NCBI GenBank assembly: GCA_037962975.1 | Contig: CM075673.1 | Span: 119,865,001 to 119,929,000, forward strand | From: Clitoria ternatea | Lineage: Eukaryota; Streptophyta; Magnoliopsida; Fabales; Fabaceae | Length of the DNA: 64,000 nt | Reading direction: 5' to 3' | Shown here: one piece after another, positions 48,783 through 58,670 of the stretch | Layout: each line of letters starts with the position of its first letter | Position numbering within the stretch: position 1 is the stretch's first letter | Position numbers and translations under genes: made by a program | The notes under the pieces: model-generated | What the model was told of the DNA's origin: nothing | The model's input: the letters and a program-made list of their open reading frames with translations, nothing else | The model's database searches: none

Positions 48783-49216
48783 TTATGGTCATCTTATTAC
48801 AGATAATGTTTAATTGTATTAAAACAATAAACTCCTTATGTAGGAATCGTAGTGACTTCAGGTCAAAGGACTATATACCATTATCACATTGAGAACCGTT
48901 TATGACACTCATGTAACGATCCATGCAATGTTCTCATAGTGGGTCTGTCCAGTACAACATTACTCTTAATGTGTACCCGTGTAAAGACTTGATATTATAT
49001 ATCCATGATTTGTGAGATCAAATCATCAGTACATTCACACACTAATCTTAATGTATTTACATGTCCCCATGTAAATACTTGATTAGGGACCTTTTAAGAA
49101 TAATTCCATATGACCTATTATTCCAGGATAAATAACATTAGTCTAAAACTAAAAATACTAATTTTATTGATAAGTTAAAATTGATACATTAATAGCTCGT
49201 AGCGCATACACCAACA
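48783..49216 (-). repeat. Partial 5' LTR of the copia element
   Basis: Starts (minus) TGTTGGTGTATGCGCTACG at 49216 and breaks at 48783 into pol. Two or three bases (TTA/ATGTTA) are shared at the junction, consistent with deletion through micro-homology. Confidence 0.88.
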
Positions 49217-49917
49217 CCACCACCATAAGCATCTTAACCTAAATTCCAATTCTAGGAGAGGCAAGATAGATATGCAGCAGCCATAAAGAAAAAATTGAAA
49301 AGAGGAGAGAGAAAGCTAGTGAGAGAAAGAGAGAAGAAGGACCAAGAGAAAGGAAGAGATAAGGGGTGGTGGCTTAAGTGAAGGTGGAAGCAGGGGCCAG
49401 CGGTGGTGGCGGTGACCGGCGGCCAGCGGCGGTAGTGGCGATGGCCGGCGGTGGTGGCGGTTTTTTTTTCTTTTCCTTGTTATTTCTTTATTTTTTTGTA
49501 TATTTAGTTTAATGTTATTTTTGTGTTGATGGTTGATGGTTGAGATGGGCTTCTTAATTTATGAATTTATAAAAGGAATATAATGAAATGATAAAGTTGG
49601 ACTTTGCTTTTGGTTCTCTTTTTTTCTTTGATTTGATGTTGGTGATGAAGGTTTTAAAGGAAGAAGATGATGAAAGGGTGAAGAGGAAATGATGAAGTTG
49701 GGTGTTGTTGGTAAATGGAGGAAAAAAATAAGGATTCAGAATTGTTGATGATTCAGATAAATAAATGAAAGGAGAAGATGAAGCCAATGGAAAGTTGGGG
49801 AACCAATTCCGGATTCCGAACAGAATTTTCGGAATGGTATGGGAAAAATTATTGTTTATTATTTTTTAATAATTAAAATAAATAAATAATAAATTATAAT
49901 GAAATATGGTGTTTACA

Positions 49918-49940
49918 GCTGCCCCTCTTTACTTTCTTTT
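49918..49940 (-). promoter_or_regulatory. Polypurine tract of Ogre2
   Basis: Minus strand AAAAGAAAGTAAAGAGGGGC, then AGC, followed by TGTAAACACC of the 3' LTR. It primes plus-strand synthesis in this element class. Confidence 0.75.
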
Positions 49941-50459
49941 CACGAAAATATGAATGATTCATTCATATAGTGAAAAGGAAGTAAAGACATAAACACCATC
50001 TTGACACTAAAAACCTCAAAGAGGTAACGATTTTGACAAATAAAAGACTTAAATACTGCCAACTTTGGCAATAAGAAAAACTTAAAAGTACCAACTTTGG
50101 CGATGATGACTTTAAGAAGAGCCAACTTCGGCAAATAGAAAGCTTAAAAGGTGCGATGAAGGCTTGAAGAGGTGTCAATTTTGGGAATAAGAAAATCTAA
50201 AATGTGTTATGGAAACTTAATAAAGTGTCAACTTCGACACCGAGAATCCTAAAAGTGCTAGAGAATCTTGAAAAGTTGCCAACTTTGACAATTAGGGAAG
50301 ATGAACAAGGTTCCAAGTTTGACGACTGAAGTTAGAGCTTTATCCTGAAAAATGAACAAATCAGAGGATATTTCCTTGATATTGAAAATGAGGTAGCCTA
50401 GAGAGGATACTTAAAGCTTCAAAGAATAATGAATGAAGAGGAATTGTCCCAACGTGTTT
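49941..50459 (-). repeat. Ogre2 3' untranslated repeats, proximal block
   Basis: Spaced copies of the GCCAAAGTTGGC core (plus strand GCCAACTTTGGC and variants) about every 50-65 bases up to 50300, then unstructured A-rich sequence. Frames here are repeat by-products. Confidence 0.75.
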
Positions 50460-51345
50460 GGATTGAAGGATACAGCCTAGGAATGGGTACCTGAAGCTTT
50501 TTGATAGAAAACAAATGACTAGGGGGATGCCCCTAGCTCAAATTGAGAAATGGAATAGCTTAAGAGTGGGTTCCTGAGGTGTTTGATAGAAAACAAATGA
50601 TTTGGGGGATGTCCCTAGCTTAAATTGAAAAATGGAATAGCCTGGGAGTGGGTTCCTGAGGCTTTTCGACAGAAAATAAATGACTTGGGGAATGCCCCTG
50701 GCTCAAATTGAGAAATGTGATAGCCTAGGAGTGGGATCCCGAGGCTTTTTGACAGAAAATAAATGACTTGGGGAATGCCCCTGGCTCAAATTAAGAAATG
50801 TGATAGCCTAGGAGTGGGTTCCTAAGGCTTTTTGACAGAAAATAAATGACTTGGGGAATGCCCCTTGCTCAAATTGAGAAATGTGATAGCCTAGGAGTGG
50901 GTTCCTAAAGCTATTTGACAAAAAATAAATGACTTGGGGGGATGCCCCTGGTTCTAATGAAGAAATGGAATAGCCTAGCAGTGGTGTACTTGAAGCTATT
51001 TGACAAAAAATAAATGACTTGGGGGCATGCCCCTAGTTCTAATGAAGAAATGGAATGGCCTAGGAGCAGTGTACCTGAAGCTATTTGACAGAAAATAAAT
51101 GACTTGGGGGATGCCCCTGACTCAAATTGAGAAATGTGATAGCCTAGGAGTGGTGTACCTGAAGCTATTTGATAGAAATAAATTACTTGGGGGATGCCCC
51201 TGGTTCAAATTAAGAAATGTGATAGCCTAGGAGTGGTGTACCTGAAGCTATTTGATAGAAAATAAATGACTTGGGGGATGCCCCTGGTTCTAATGAAGAA
51301 ATGGAATAGCCTAGGAGTGGTACGTGAGGCCTTTTGACAGAAAGG
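50460..51345 (-). repeat. Ten to eleven tandem units of about 84 bases
   Basis: Plus strand unit: GACTTGGGGGATGCCCCTGG, CTCAAATTGAGAAATGTGAT, AGCCTAGGAGTGGGTTCC, GAGGCTTTTTGACAGAAAAT. GATGCCCCT-type words fall near 50527, 50609, 50693, 50777, 50861, 50944, 51028, 51112, 51195 and 51279. Neighbouring units are more alike than distant ones, as in a growing array. Tat/Ogre 3' untranslated regions are reported sources of satellite DNA. Confidence 0.9.
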
Positions 51346-52165
51346 GTGCCTTATTTGATGACTAGAAAGTAGAGGGTGCCTCGTTCGACGATTGAAGAAC
51401 AAACGCGATGCCAACATTGGTAATTGGGAAAATGAACAGCATGCCAATTTTGGCAATTGAAACAGAAGCTTTGTATACCAGTTTTAGGGAAAGAAACATG
51501 AAAGACGCCGACTTTGGAAATTCATGAAAAGAAACTTAAAAGACGCCAACTTTTGCGATTTATGAAAAGAAACTTAAAAGATGCCAGCTTTGGCAATTTA
51601 TGAAAAGATACTTGAGAAAAGCTTGCTTTGGCGATTGAAGAGGAAACTTTGAGAAGTGCTAGCTTTGGCGATTGATTCCACTAGGGAGGAGAAACTTAAA
51701 AGATGCCGACTTTGGCAGTTGAGGAGGAGACTTTGAAGGTGCCAGCTTGGGCGATCGAGGTTCCACTGGGGAAGAGAATTTAAGAAGTGCCAGCTTTGGC
51801 GATTGAGGAGGAAACTTTTTGAAGTGCCGATTTTGGTGATCAATTCCACTAGGTAGGAGAAACTTGAAAGATGCCGACTTTGGCAGTTGAGGAAGAGACT
51901 TTGAAGGTGCCAGCTTTGGCGATTGAGGAAAGGTTTTTAGAGGTTCCATCTTTGGCGATTTTGAAGGTACCAGCTTTGGCGGTTTGAGGAGGAAACTTTG
52001 AGAAGTGCCAGCTTTGGTGATTGCGGTTCCACTGGGGAAGAGAATTTAAGAAGTGCCAGCTTTGGCGATTACGGTTCCATTGGGGAAAAGAATTTAAGAA
52101 GTGCCAGCTTTGGCGATTACGGTTCCATTAGGGAAAAGGACTTGATTGAGGTGCCGATATTCGAC
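51346..52165 (-). repeat. GCCAAAGTTGGC-core repeats, distal block of Ogre2
   Basis: About fifteen copies of GCCAGCTTTGGCGATT or a close variant on the plus strand, spaced about 40-70 bases, with a larger unit containing GGTTCCACTGGGGAAGAG. Same core and same sense orientation as Ogre1 13840-14640. Confidence 0.85.
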
Positions 52166-52910
52166 ATGTTGTCTGCTACAATAACCTACAGAAGAAAAAA
52201 GGAAGTAGTACAAAGATAAAATTGAAAATCAGGTAAATTCCATGAAACCGCGACCCTTGAGATGACTCGTGGACGAAGCAGAACGAACGAGGCAACCATA
52301 GCTTCGGAGAACATGCCTGGCCAAGTCTCTATGATGATCGCATAAGATGAGGTCGAGTAGTAGGAGCATCTTATCCCTCACGACTTTAAATGTTTACCAT
52401 TCTTCCATTTATTTTATTAAAACACATGTTTTATCAGATCAATGAATTCATAACACGTATCGAAGAGGGTGAATTTTATTCATGCATGTTAAACAAGTAC
52501 AGAGAAAGAAGAACAAGGAAAGTAAATGAAATGAATGAGGTCACATAGAACAGGTCAAGGACAGATGAAACAGGGAGGGCTCATGGATCCTCCAGTGAAT
52601 CTCTGAGACTAGCGAGAAGCTTAATCCCCCAACACGACTTCATGTTCACCCTTCAACCTTGCTTTTGAGAAAGTAAGTTCGACGATGATTCACGTGCCCC
52701 AGCTCAGACTTGCACTTCTTGAGTCAAAGGTCTTATTCATATTACTAGAAATTTGACCCTAACTTTTTCCTTAGCCGCCCTTTCGGGTTTTCAACTCACC
52801 GGGTCGCTCTAACTTTTTACCTAGGCCGCCCTTTTAGGTTTTCAGCCTAGCAAGCATTATTTTTTCTTTATTTTCTCTTCTTTTTGTTCTCTCTTGTTCC
52901 TGACATTCCC
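52166..52910 (-). other. Ogre2 3' untranslated region after integrase
   Basis: No gene. It shares blocks with Ogre1 13141-13770: AAACCGCGACCCTT near 52244, GATCCTCCAGTGAATCTC near 52586, and the paired CCGCCCTTTCGGGTTTTC element at 52749-52851. Confidence 0.7.
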
Positions 52911-52913
52911 TCC

Positions 52914-54242
52914 CTAGGCATAGTACTTCTTCATTACGTCTGCGTTTATAGGCATTGGCAAGTCCTTTCCATCCATGCTAGTTAGTATCAGGGCTCCTCC
53001 AGAAAAGGCCCTCTTCACGGCATATGACCCTTCATAGTTAGGAGTCCATTTGCCCCGGTTGTCCTTTAGAATTGGCAAAATCTTCTTGAGGACCAGGTCT
53101 CCTTCTTGGAACTGTCGAGGTCGCACTTTCTTTTCGAATGCTCATTTCATACGCCTTTGATACAACTGACCATGACAGAGGGCAGTTAGTCTTTTACCAT
53201 CGATCAGGTTTAGTTGGTCATGTCGAGTCCAGACCCACTCATCTTCTTCTAATTTTTCCTCCATCATCACCCGAAGGGACGGGATCTCTACTTTAAAAGG
53301 CAAGACCGCTTCCATACCATATACGAGAGAGAATGGGGTTGCCCCTGTCGAGATTCGGACCGAGGTGCGATACCCATGTAGAGCAAAAGGGAGCATCTCG
53401 ATCCAATCTCTGTAGGTGACTACCATCTTCTGTACTATCTTCTTAATGTTCTTGTTGGCCGCCTCAACTGCCCCATTCATCTTAGGCCGATAAGGAGAGG
53501 AATTGTGATGGTGAATTTTGAAGCTTTCGTAGAGTTCTTTCATCATTTTATTGTTTAAATTTGTACCATTGTCAGTAATGATCTAACTTGGTGAGCCGTA
53601 TCAGTATATCAGTTCTCGCTTGATGAATTTGACCATAATATTCCTTGTTACATTGGCATATGAAACTGCTTCTACCCATTTGGTGAAATAATCGATGGCG
53701 ACCAAGATGAAGCGATGACCGTTTCAGGCTTTTGCCTCGATGGGCCCAATGACATCCATACCCCACATTGAGAAGGGCCACGGTACTGATAAGACATTCA
53801 GAGATTATGGGGGTGTGTGAATATGACCAGCGTATATTTGACATTTGTGACACTTCTGAACATAGGCGAAGCAGTCCGCTTCCATGGTCATCTAGTAATA
53901 ACCGGCCCTCAAGATCTTTCTTGACATGGCATGTGCATTAGCGTGAGTCCCAAAAGATCCTTCATGAACATCCCTCATGATTTCGTTTGCCTCAACAGCA
54001 TCAACACAACGAAGAAGGACAGGGTCATAGTTTCTTTTGTAAAGCACATCCCCATTTAAGAAGAAACCCATGGCGAGTCATCTTAGGGTCTTCTTATTAT
54101 TCTCTGTAGCACCCTCGGGGTATTCTTGACTCTGTACATACCTTTTGATATCGTGGTACCATGGTTTCCCATCCGACTCCTTTTCCATCATTTGACAGTA
54201 TGCGGGCTTACAATGTTTCTTTACTTCGATAAGAGGCATATC
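52914..54242 (-). pseudogene. pol: Ogre2 integrase
   Basis: Would insert the element's cDNA into chromosomes. The N-terminal HHCC zinc region lies at about 53990-53820 (HEGSFGTHANAHAMSRKIL, then CHKCQ), followed by the catalytic core: Asp in GMDVIGP near 53750, Asp in ITDNGTN near 53570, and Glu in NGAVEAANK at 53463-53465. The C-terminal part, frame 53126-52914, holds the usual GDLVLKKILP and GKWTPNYEGSY. At least six stops (for example near 53582, 53730, 53890 and 54065) break it, so it is dead although the triad residues persist. Confidence 0.9.
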
Positions 54243-54710
54243 TTAGTCACTACTTACTTTGAACATTAAGGCAAGGGTAGCCAAGGCATCAGCCATCTGA
54301 TTGTCATCCTGAAGAACGTGATAAAAAGAGATCTCATCAAACTCTTTGATTATTTCCTTGATATGATCATGATAAGGAATCAACTTGATGTCCCTAATCT
54401 CCCACTCGCCTTTCAATTGGTGGATGACCAAAGCGGAGTCCCCATAAACTTCCAATAATTTTACTTTTGCGTCCAACGCTGCTTGGATCCCTAATGAGCA
54501 TGCCTCATATTCAGCAATGTTATTGGTACAATCGAAACACAATCTGGCACAGATAGGGATAAACTCCTTATCAGGCGAGATCAGGATAGCCCCAATTCCA
54601 TGCCCCAGTGCATTAGAAGCTCCGTCAAATCTCAAAGTCCATTTATCTTTCTGACCACCTTCCTCATTGAATAGTGCCAGGATATCTTCATCCGGGAAAT
54701 TAAACTGCAT
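54243..54710 (-). pseudogene. pol: Ogre2 second (archaeal-type) RNase H domain
   Basis: 155-codon open frame with RNase H wording: LRFDGASNALGHGIGAILIS, AEYEACSLGIQAAL, YGDSALVIHQLKGEWE, DNQMADALATLA, placing the acidic residues D, E, D, D in order. It follows the RT-linked RNase H, from which one TAG (54711-54713) parts it. Tat-lineage elements are known to carry this extra RNase H. A TAG at 54240-54242 separates it from integrase. Confidence 0.85.
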
Positions 54711-54713
54711 AGG

Positions 54714-56360
54714 CTAATAATCATTGATGGGTTGGTGTGCCAAGTAATCTGCCAGGGCACTTCCTCTTATGGCTTTTTGAGTGACATAAGTTATGTCGTA
54801 CTCAGTCAAGAGAACTTGCCATTGAGCGATCCTCTCGGTTAGAGCTGGCTTCTTAAAGATGTACTTGATTGGGTCTATTTTGGAGATCAGCCAAGTAGTA
54901 TGAAATAACATATATTGCCTTAGGCACCTAACAGCCCATGCCAATGCACAACAAGTTTGTTCCAGGATAGAGTACCTCATTTCATAATCAGTGAACTTCT
55001 TGCTCAGGTAGTAAATAGCATGCTCTTTCCTTCCGATTTCATCGTGCTGTCCCAACACACAACCCATGGATTTGTTTAGTACAATTAGATACAAGATAAG
55101 TGGCCTTCCTGGGGTTGGGGGCACCAAAATTGGTGGTTCTTGCAGGTACTGCTTTATCCTCTCAAAGGCTGTTTGACAGTCTTCATCCCATTGCCCTGGC
55201 TGGTTCTTACAGAGTAACTTGAAGATTGGCTCACAAGTTGCCGTTAATTGTGAGATGAACTGGGTAATATAGTTCAGCCTTCCTAAGAATCCCCAGACTT
55301 CCTTTTCTATACGGGGAGGAGGCATTTCAAGGATCACCTTGACCTTGTCAAAATCAACTTCTATTCCTCTTTTGCTCACTATAAAACCTAACAATTTTCC
55401 TGTTCTTGCACCAAAAGTACACTTGGCTGGATTTAACCTGAGCTTAAACTTCCTTAGTCCTTCAAAAAGCTTCCACAAACTAATCATGTGTCCTTCATCT
55501 GTCCTAGATTTGGCAATGATGTCATCCACATAGACTTCTATCTCCTTATACATCATGTCATGGAAGAGAGTTACCATCGCCCTTTGGTAAGTTGCCCCAG
55601 CATTCTTCAACCCAAAGGACATCACCTTGTATAAAAGGTGCCCCACAGGGTAATAAATGTGGTTTTCTCCATATCTTCAGGTGCCATCTTAATCTGATTA
55701 TACCCAAAGAAACCATCCATAAATGAGAAAATGGAATACTGAGCTGTATTGTCAACTAGAACATCAATTTATGGTAGGGAAAATCATCCTTGGGACTAGC
55801 CCTATTCAAATCTCGATAGTCCACACACATCTGTACCTTTCCGTCTTTCTTTGGGACAGGGACAATGTTGGCTACCCATTGAGGGTATTTTTCCACAGCT
55901 AGGAACCCAACATCAAACTGTTTTTTAACTTCCTCTTTGATCCTTAGGAGCATTTCTGGTTTCATTTGGCACAGCTTCTGTTTGATCGGAGGGTATTCGG
56001 GTTTCAAGGGTAGTTTATGCTCGATAATGCTAGCATCTAGTCCAGGCATATCTTGATAAGACCAAGCAAAGACATCACGAAATTCCATTAGTAGCTTGAT
56101 TAAATCTTCTCTTTGTTCTCTGCTCAGGGCAATGCCAATCTTAACTTCCTTCCTATTCTCGTTATTCCCCAAATTGATGACCTCAACTATGTCTAGGTAG
56201 GGTTGAATCCCTTCATCCTCTTGCTCAAACAACCTTGTTAGCTCGGGCGGTGGCTCACAATCTTCCCCACCTTCCTCATCGGCGTAATCAACTGGGTGAT
56301 CGAAGTCGTGAAACGGGATTGCGACCTCACTATTCTCAAGAGAGTCATTTTCGAATATGA
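54714..56360 (-). pseudogene. pol: Ogre2 reverse transcriptase with linked RNase H
   Basis: The pol linker starts near 56360 (HDFDHPVDYADEEGG). RT runs from about 56070 (RDVFAWSYQDMPGLD, HKLPLKPEYPPIKQ, VPKKDGKVQMCVDYRDLN) to a frameshift near 55765, goes on in another frame (FSFMDGFFGYNQIKMAPEDM), and shifts again near 55640 into frame 55646-54714. There the catalytic box YVDDIIAKS is intact (YVDD at 55521-55532). Fingers, palm and thumb wording is followed by an RT-type RNase H (LGQHDEIGRKEHAIYYLSKK; EQTCCALAWAVRCLR). Two frameshifts, otherwise well preserved. Confidence 0.92.
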
Positions 56361-56583
56361 AATTTAGTGTGTTAAGGCAAATGAAAAAACAGGAATAAGC
56401 GAGTAAAGAGAAGGATTCAAAGCAAGGATAAAGGAAACAAGAAGAGTTTTTTTTTTTGGATTTTGATATGCGTTTATTGATGAAAATGATAAAAATAAGT
56501 TTTTTTTTGCCCTTATTACATGGAAGAGTCCCAAAGCCTTAGGCAGAGCAGAGGGACGAACAAATACTTAAAGCATAAACAAA
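56361..56583 (-). other. Intron-like spacer in Ogre2
   Basis: Between the stop of the G-patch-like frame and pol. It shares CCTAAGGCTTTGGGA, ATGTAATAAGGGC, an A/T tract and TTAACACACTAAATT with Ogre1 11957-12185. It fits the known Ogre intron position. Splice sites are not established. Confidence 0.45.
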
Positions 56584-57060
56584 TTACTTTGGTGAAACAT
56601 TCAAAGTCGTGGGGAGCTCGACTGCCTCCCAGTTATGAAGTTCTTGGCCCGACGGACAAGCAATCACAAAATTAGCACTATCATAGAGACTTTCTTCAAC
56701 GACGGCCACTTGGTTTGGAGGCATCAGTCCGGAGCTCCAGAAGCTTTTGTAGAGATCATAGATGGGGACTCTCACGGTATGAGGCTCCCTGCCGGTAAGA
56801 TGGGCAACCCTTCTTTCTCTTTTTTCTTCTTCCACCTTTTTTCTATCAGTGGCTGTGGGTCGGTATCCTAATCCAAAATCATTTCTGTTCTCAAGCAGGC
56901 ATATAGGTTCCACTTTTCTATTCAAAGCATGTCCTAGCCCTCTTCTAGGTTTATACCCCTCACGTAGCATTATCTTTGCCATCACTAAAGATGCACTTGG
57001 CATGTAAGCCTTTACCATTGTGGCTCCTTCCCCCATATAGGTAGTGTTTGCTATCTCCAA
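56584..57060 (-). pseudogene. Ogre2 G-patch-like segment after protease
   Basis: 158-codon open frame from an internal Met; similarity extends upstream toward protease. It contains MLREGYKPRRGLGHALN and NDFGLGYRP, glycine-rich wording like the G-patch seen downstream of protease in Tat/Ogre elements. It ends with VIACPSGQELHNWEAVELP and stops just before the intron-like spacer. The same ending closes Ogre1 Gag. Confidence 0.7.
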
Positions 57061-57099
57061 TGCTTGGAAAGAGGTTTCAAGGGCCTCTTCCGCTACCTC

Positions 57100-57700
57100 G
57101 ATGTAAGGGGTTGTCAGAGGTTTGCTGACCTAAAGCTCTTCACTAGAAACAATTATCAGTTTGTTGTCAATTATGAAATTTAGTTTTTGGTGCAGGGTAG
57201 AGGGGACCACTTCAGCAGAAGATCCATGGCCGGCCTAATAAACAGCTATAGGCAGGCGAGATGTCCATGACTTGAAAAAGGACCTGGAACGTACATGGCC
57301 CAACCTGTATGGGTAGCTCAATCTCGCCCATGACCTCCCTCTGAGTTCTATCGAAAGCTTATACTACCATGGCACTCGGCTTCATATAAGTCCCATCAAA
57401 TGGTAACTTTGCCAATGTAGATTTTGGCATGACGTTGAGGGACGACCCATTGTCAATAAGTACTTTTGCTAAGATGTAATCTCGGCACTTCACGGAGATA
57501 TGGAGAGCTTTGTTGTGCGCTATTCCCTCCATTGGTATTTCATTGTCAGTGAAAGTCAGATAGTTGTCTACAATAATATGCCCCACTATTCCCTGAAACT
57601 TATCAACGGGAATGTCATGACTGACATGGGCCTCATTCAGGACCTTCATCAACGTCTTCCGATGTGGCTCATAGCTTATCAACAATGATAACAGAGAGAT
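57100..57700 (-). pseudogene. Ogre2 aspartic protease
   Basis: Gag-processing protease. Frame 57685-57359 has LAKVLIDNGSSLNVMPKSTL, with the catalytic Asp in IDNGS, after a typical lead-in (VGHIIVDNYLTFTDNEIPME). After a TAA near 57356 the frame resumes with the conserved later half (VMGEIELPIQVGPCTFQVLF, MDISPAYSCLLGRPW), ending around 57225. Stops break it further on. Confidence 0.85.
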
Positions 57701-57721
57701 TTTTGCAGGAGTATGGGTTAG

Positions 57722-58670
57722 CTATTCAAGCACTTGATATTCGCTTTGGCGAATAAACTTTAAGAATTCGTGGGCTTCCTCATCTATCACGGCCCTTTTG
57801 GTTTCACCACTAGCTCCTTCTCCACCCACCTTGGCTTTCCCAGTAATTTGATCCCTCTTTGGCTTTGGAGGGGCGTATACTCTTCCACTCCGAGTTACAC
57901 CCCCTACCCCAACAATATTTGTGATAGACGATGAAGACGGATCACTCGACACCAAGCCTGCAATGGTTACACCTACGTCGTATTTCCAAGGTACGACTCG
58001 AAAATCCTTGCTTGCAAGTGGGGTAGGTGCTTGAACAATGATAGTTGGTTGTACAAAAATAGGAGCCACTGGAGGGTTCCTGGTGTAGAAAATTATCAAA
58101 GGCTTAGGGATTCGTGTCCTTGTCTGTTCCTGGACCATGTTGACCTCACCTCTGTGGTGTTTACAGACCTGCACAATATGGCTGTTCATGAGGCTCTGAA
58201 GGACCTCACAGAAGCCTTGGTGTTCGGCAGTCTACTCGTTTTCATGTTCCATGCTCCAAGTCCCTTCAATTAATCCCCTTTCAAGCAAAAGGGAATGAAC
58301 TACCCTTAACGACATTCTTATGTCAGCAACATTCTTAACGCACTCCTTATCATTTTCCACGGCGTTGACCCCTGAATTTCCATGGTTAGGTAGGGGATTC
58401 GTGGCCACATTTGGTCTGTCTTCCTTAAAGTTAATCCAGTCGGCTTTAATTAGATCCCTTACTTTATACTTCAATGCTATACAGTTTTCAGTGGAATGCC
58501 CCGGTGCTCCAGCGTGATAAATCACACCGGGCGTTGAGATCATACCCCTTGGGGTAAGAGGGTTTTATTGGCTTTAAAAAGCAGGGCGCTACTAAACCGT
58601 TATGAATAAGGAGAGGTAAAAGTTCAGTGTATGTCATTGGGATGGGATCAAATTACACAGGTGTGCGGTC
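57722..58670 (-). pseudogene. gag: Ogre2 Gag, C-terminal part only
   Basis: From the cut at 58670 it reads DPIPMTYTELLPLLIHNGLV, matching Ogre1 Gag about residues 590-610, after an in-frame TAA near 58653. The zinc-knuckle block near 58510-58530 has Cys, His, His and Cys at DNA level, but one extra T shifts frame inside it. The next frame (58543-58232) carries HAGAPGHSTENCIALKYKVR and WINFKEDRPNVATNPLP. 58189-57722 is the Gag-protease linker, with a Pro/Ser-rich middle (RSGRVYAPPKPKRDQ). The N-terminal ~580 residues lie beyond LTR F. Confidence 0.88.

Larger units (their letters stand above)
44805..49216 (-). mobile_element. Internally deleted Ty1/copia element in the Ogre2 LTR
   Basis: 4412 bases with target duplication CCACC (44800-44804 and 49217-49221). 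3' LTR 44805-46067, polypurine tract 46068-46083 (minus AGTGCAAGTGGGAGAT), pol 46085-48782, partial 5' LTR 48783-49216. The deletion joins the 5' LTR directly to pol, removing the rest of that LTR, the primer-binding site, gag and protease. The pol wording resembles the TNT1-94 group; I do not assign a finer lineage. Confidence 0.92.
42429..49917 (-). repeat. Ogre2 3' LTR, about 2.0 kb once insertions are removed
   Basis: On the minus strand it begins TGTAAACACCATATTTC at 49917 and ends CGCGGTCGTGACA at 42429. Segments are 42429-42589, 43648-44799 and 49222-49917. The R-U5 side matches Ogre1 (68-base repeats, GGAGTCGCCACC end), but U3 does not: it has no CCGAGTG array. The part at 49380-49460 is rich in GGCGGTGGC-type repeats. 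Confidence 0.85.
42429..58670 (-). mobile_element. Ogre2: minus-strand Tat/Ogre element with nested insertions
   Basis: Order on the minus strand: broken gag (58670 down), protease, G-patch-like segment, intron-like spacer, RT with RNase H, second RNase H, integrase, 3' untranslated repeats, polypurine tract (49918-49940), and 3' LTR (49917-42429). The 5' LTR and gag start lie beyond LTR F, outside the window. The 3' LTR is split by a TRIM and a copia element. All coding parts carry stops or frameshifts. Confidence 0.92.

Noticed and set aside
49385..49460. GGCGGTGGC-rich stretch as a glycine-rich coding exon
   Set aside because: It lies in Ogre2 U3 with no long open frame around it; a simple GC-rich repeat.
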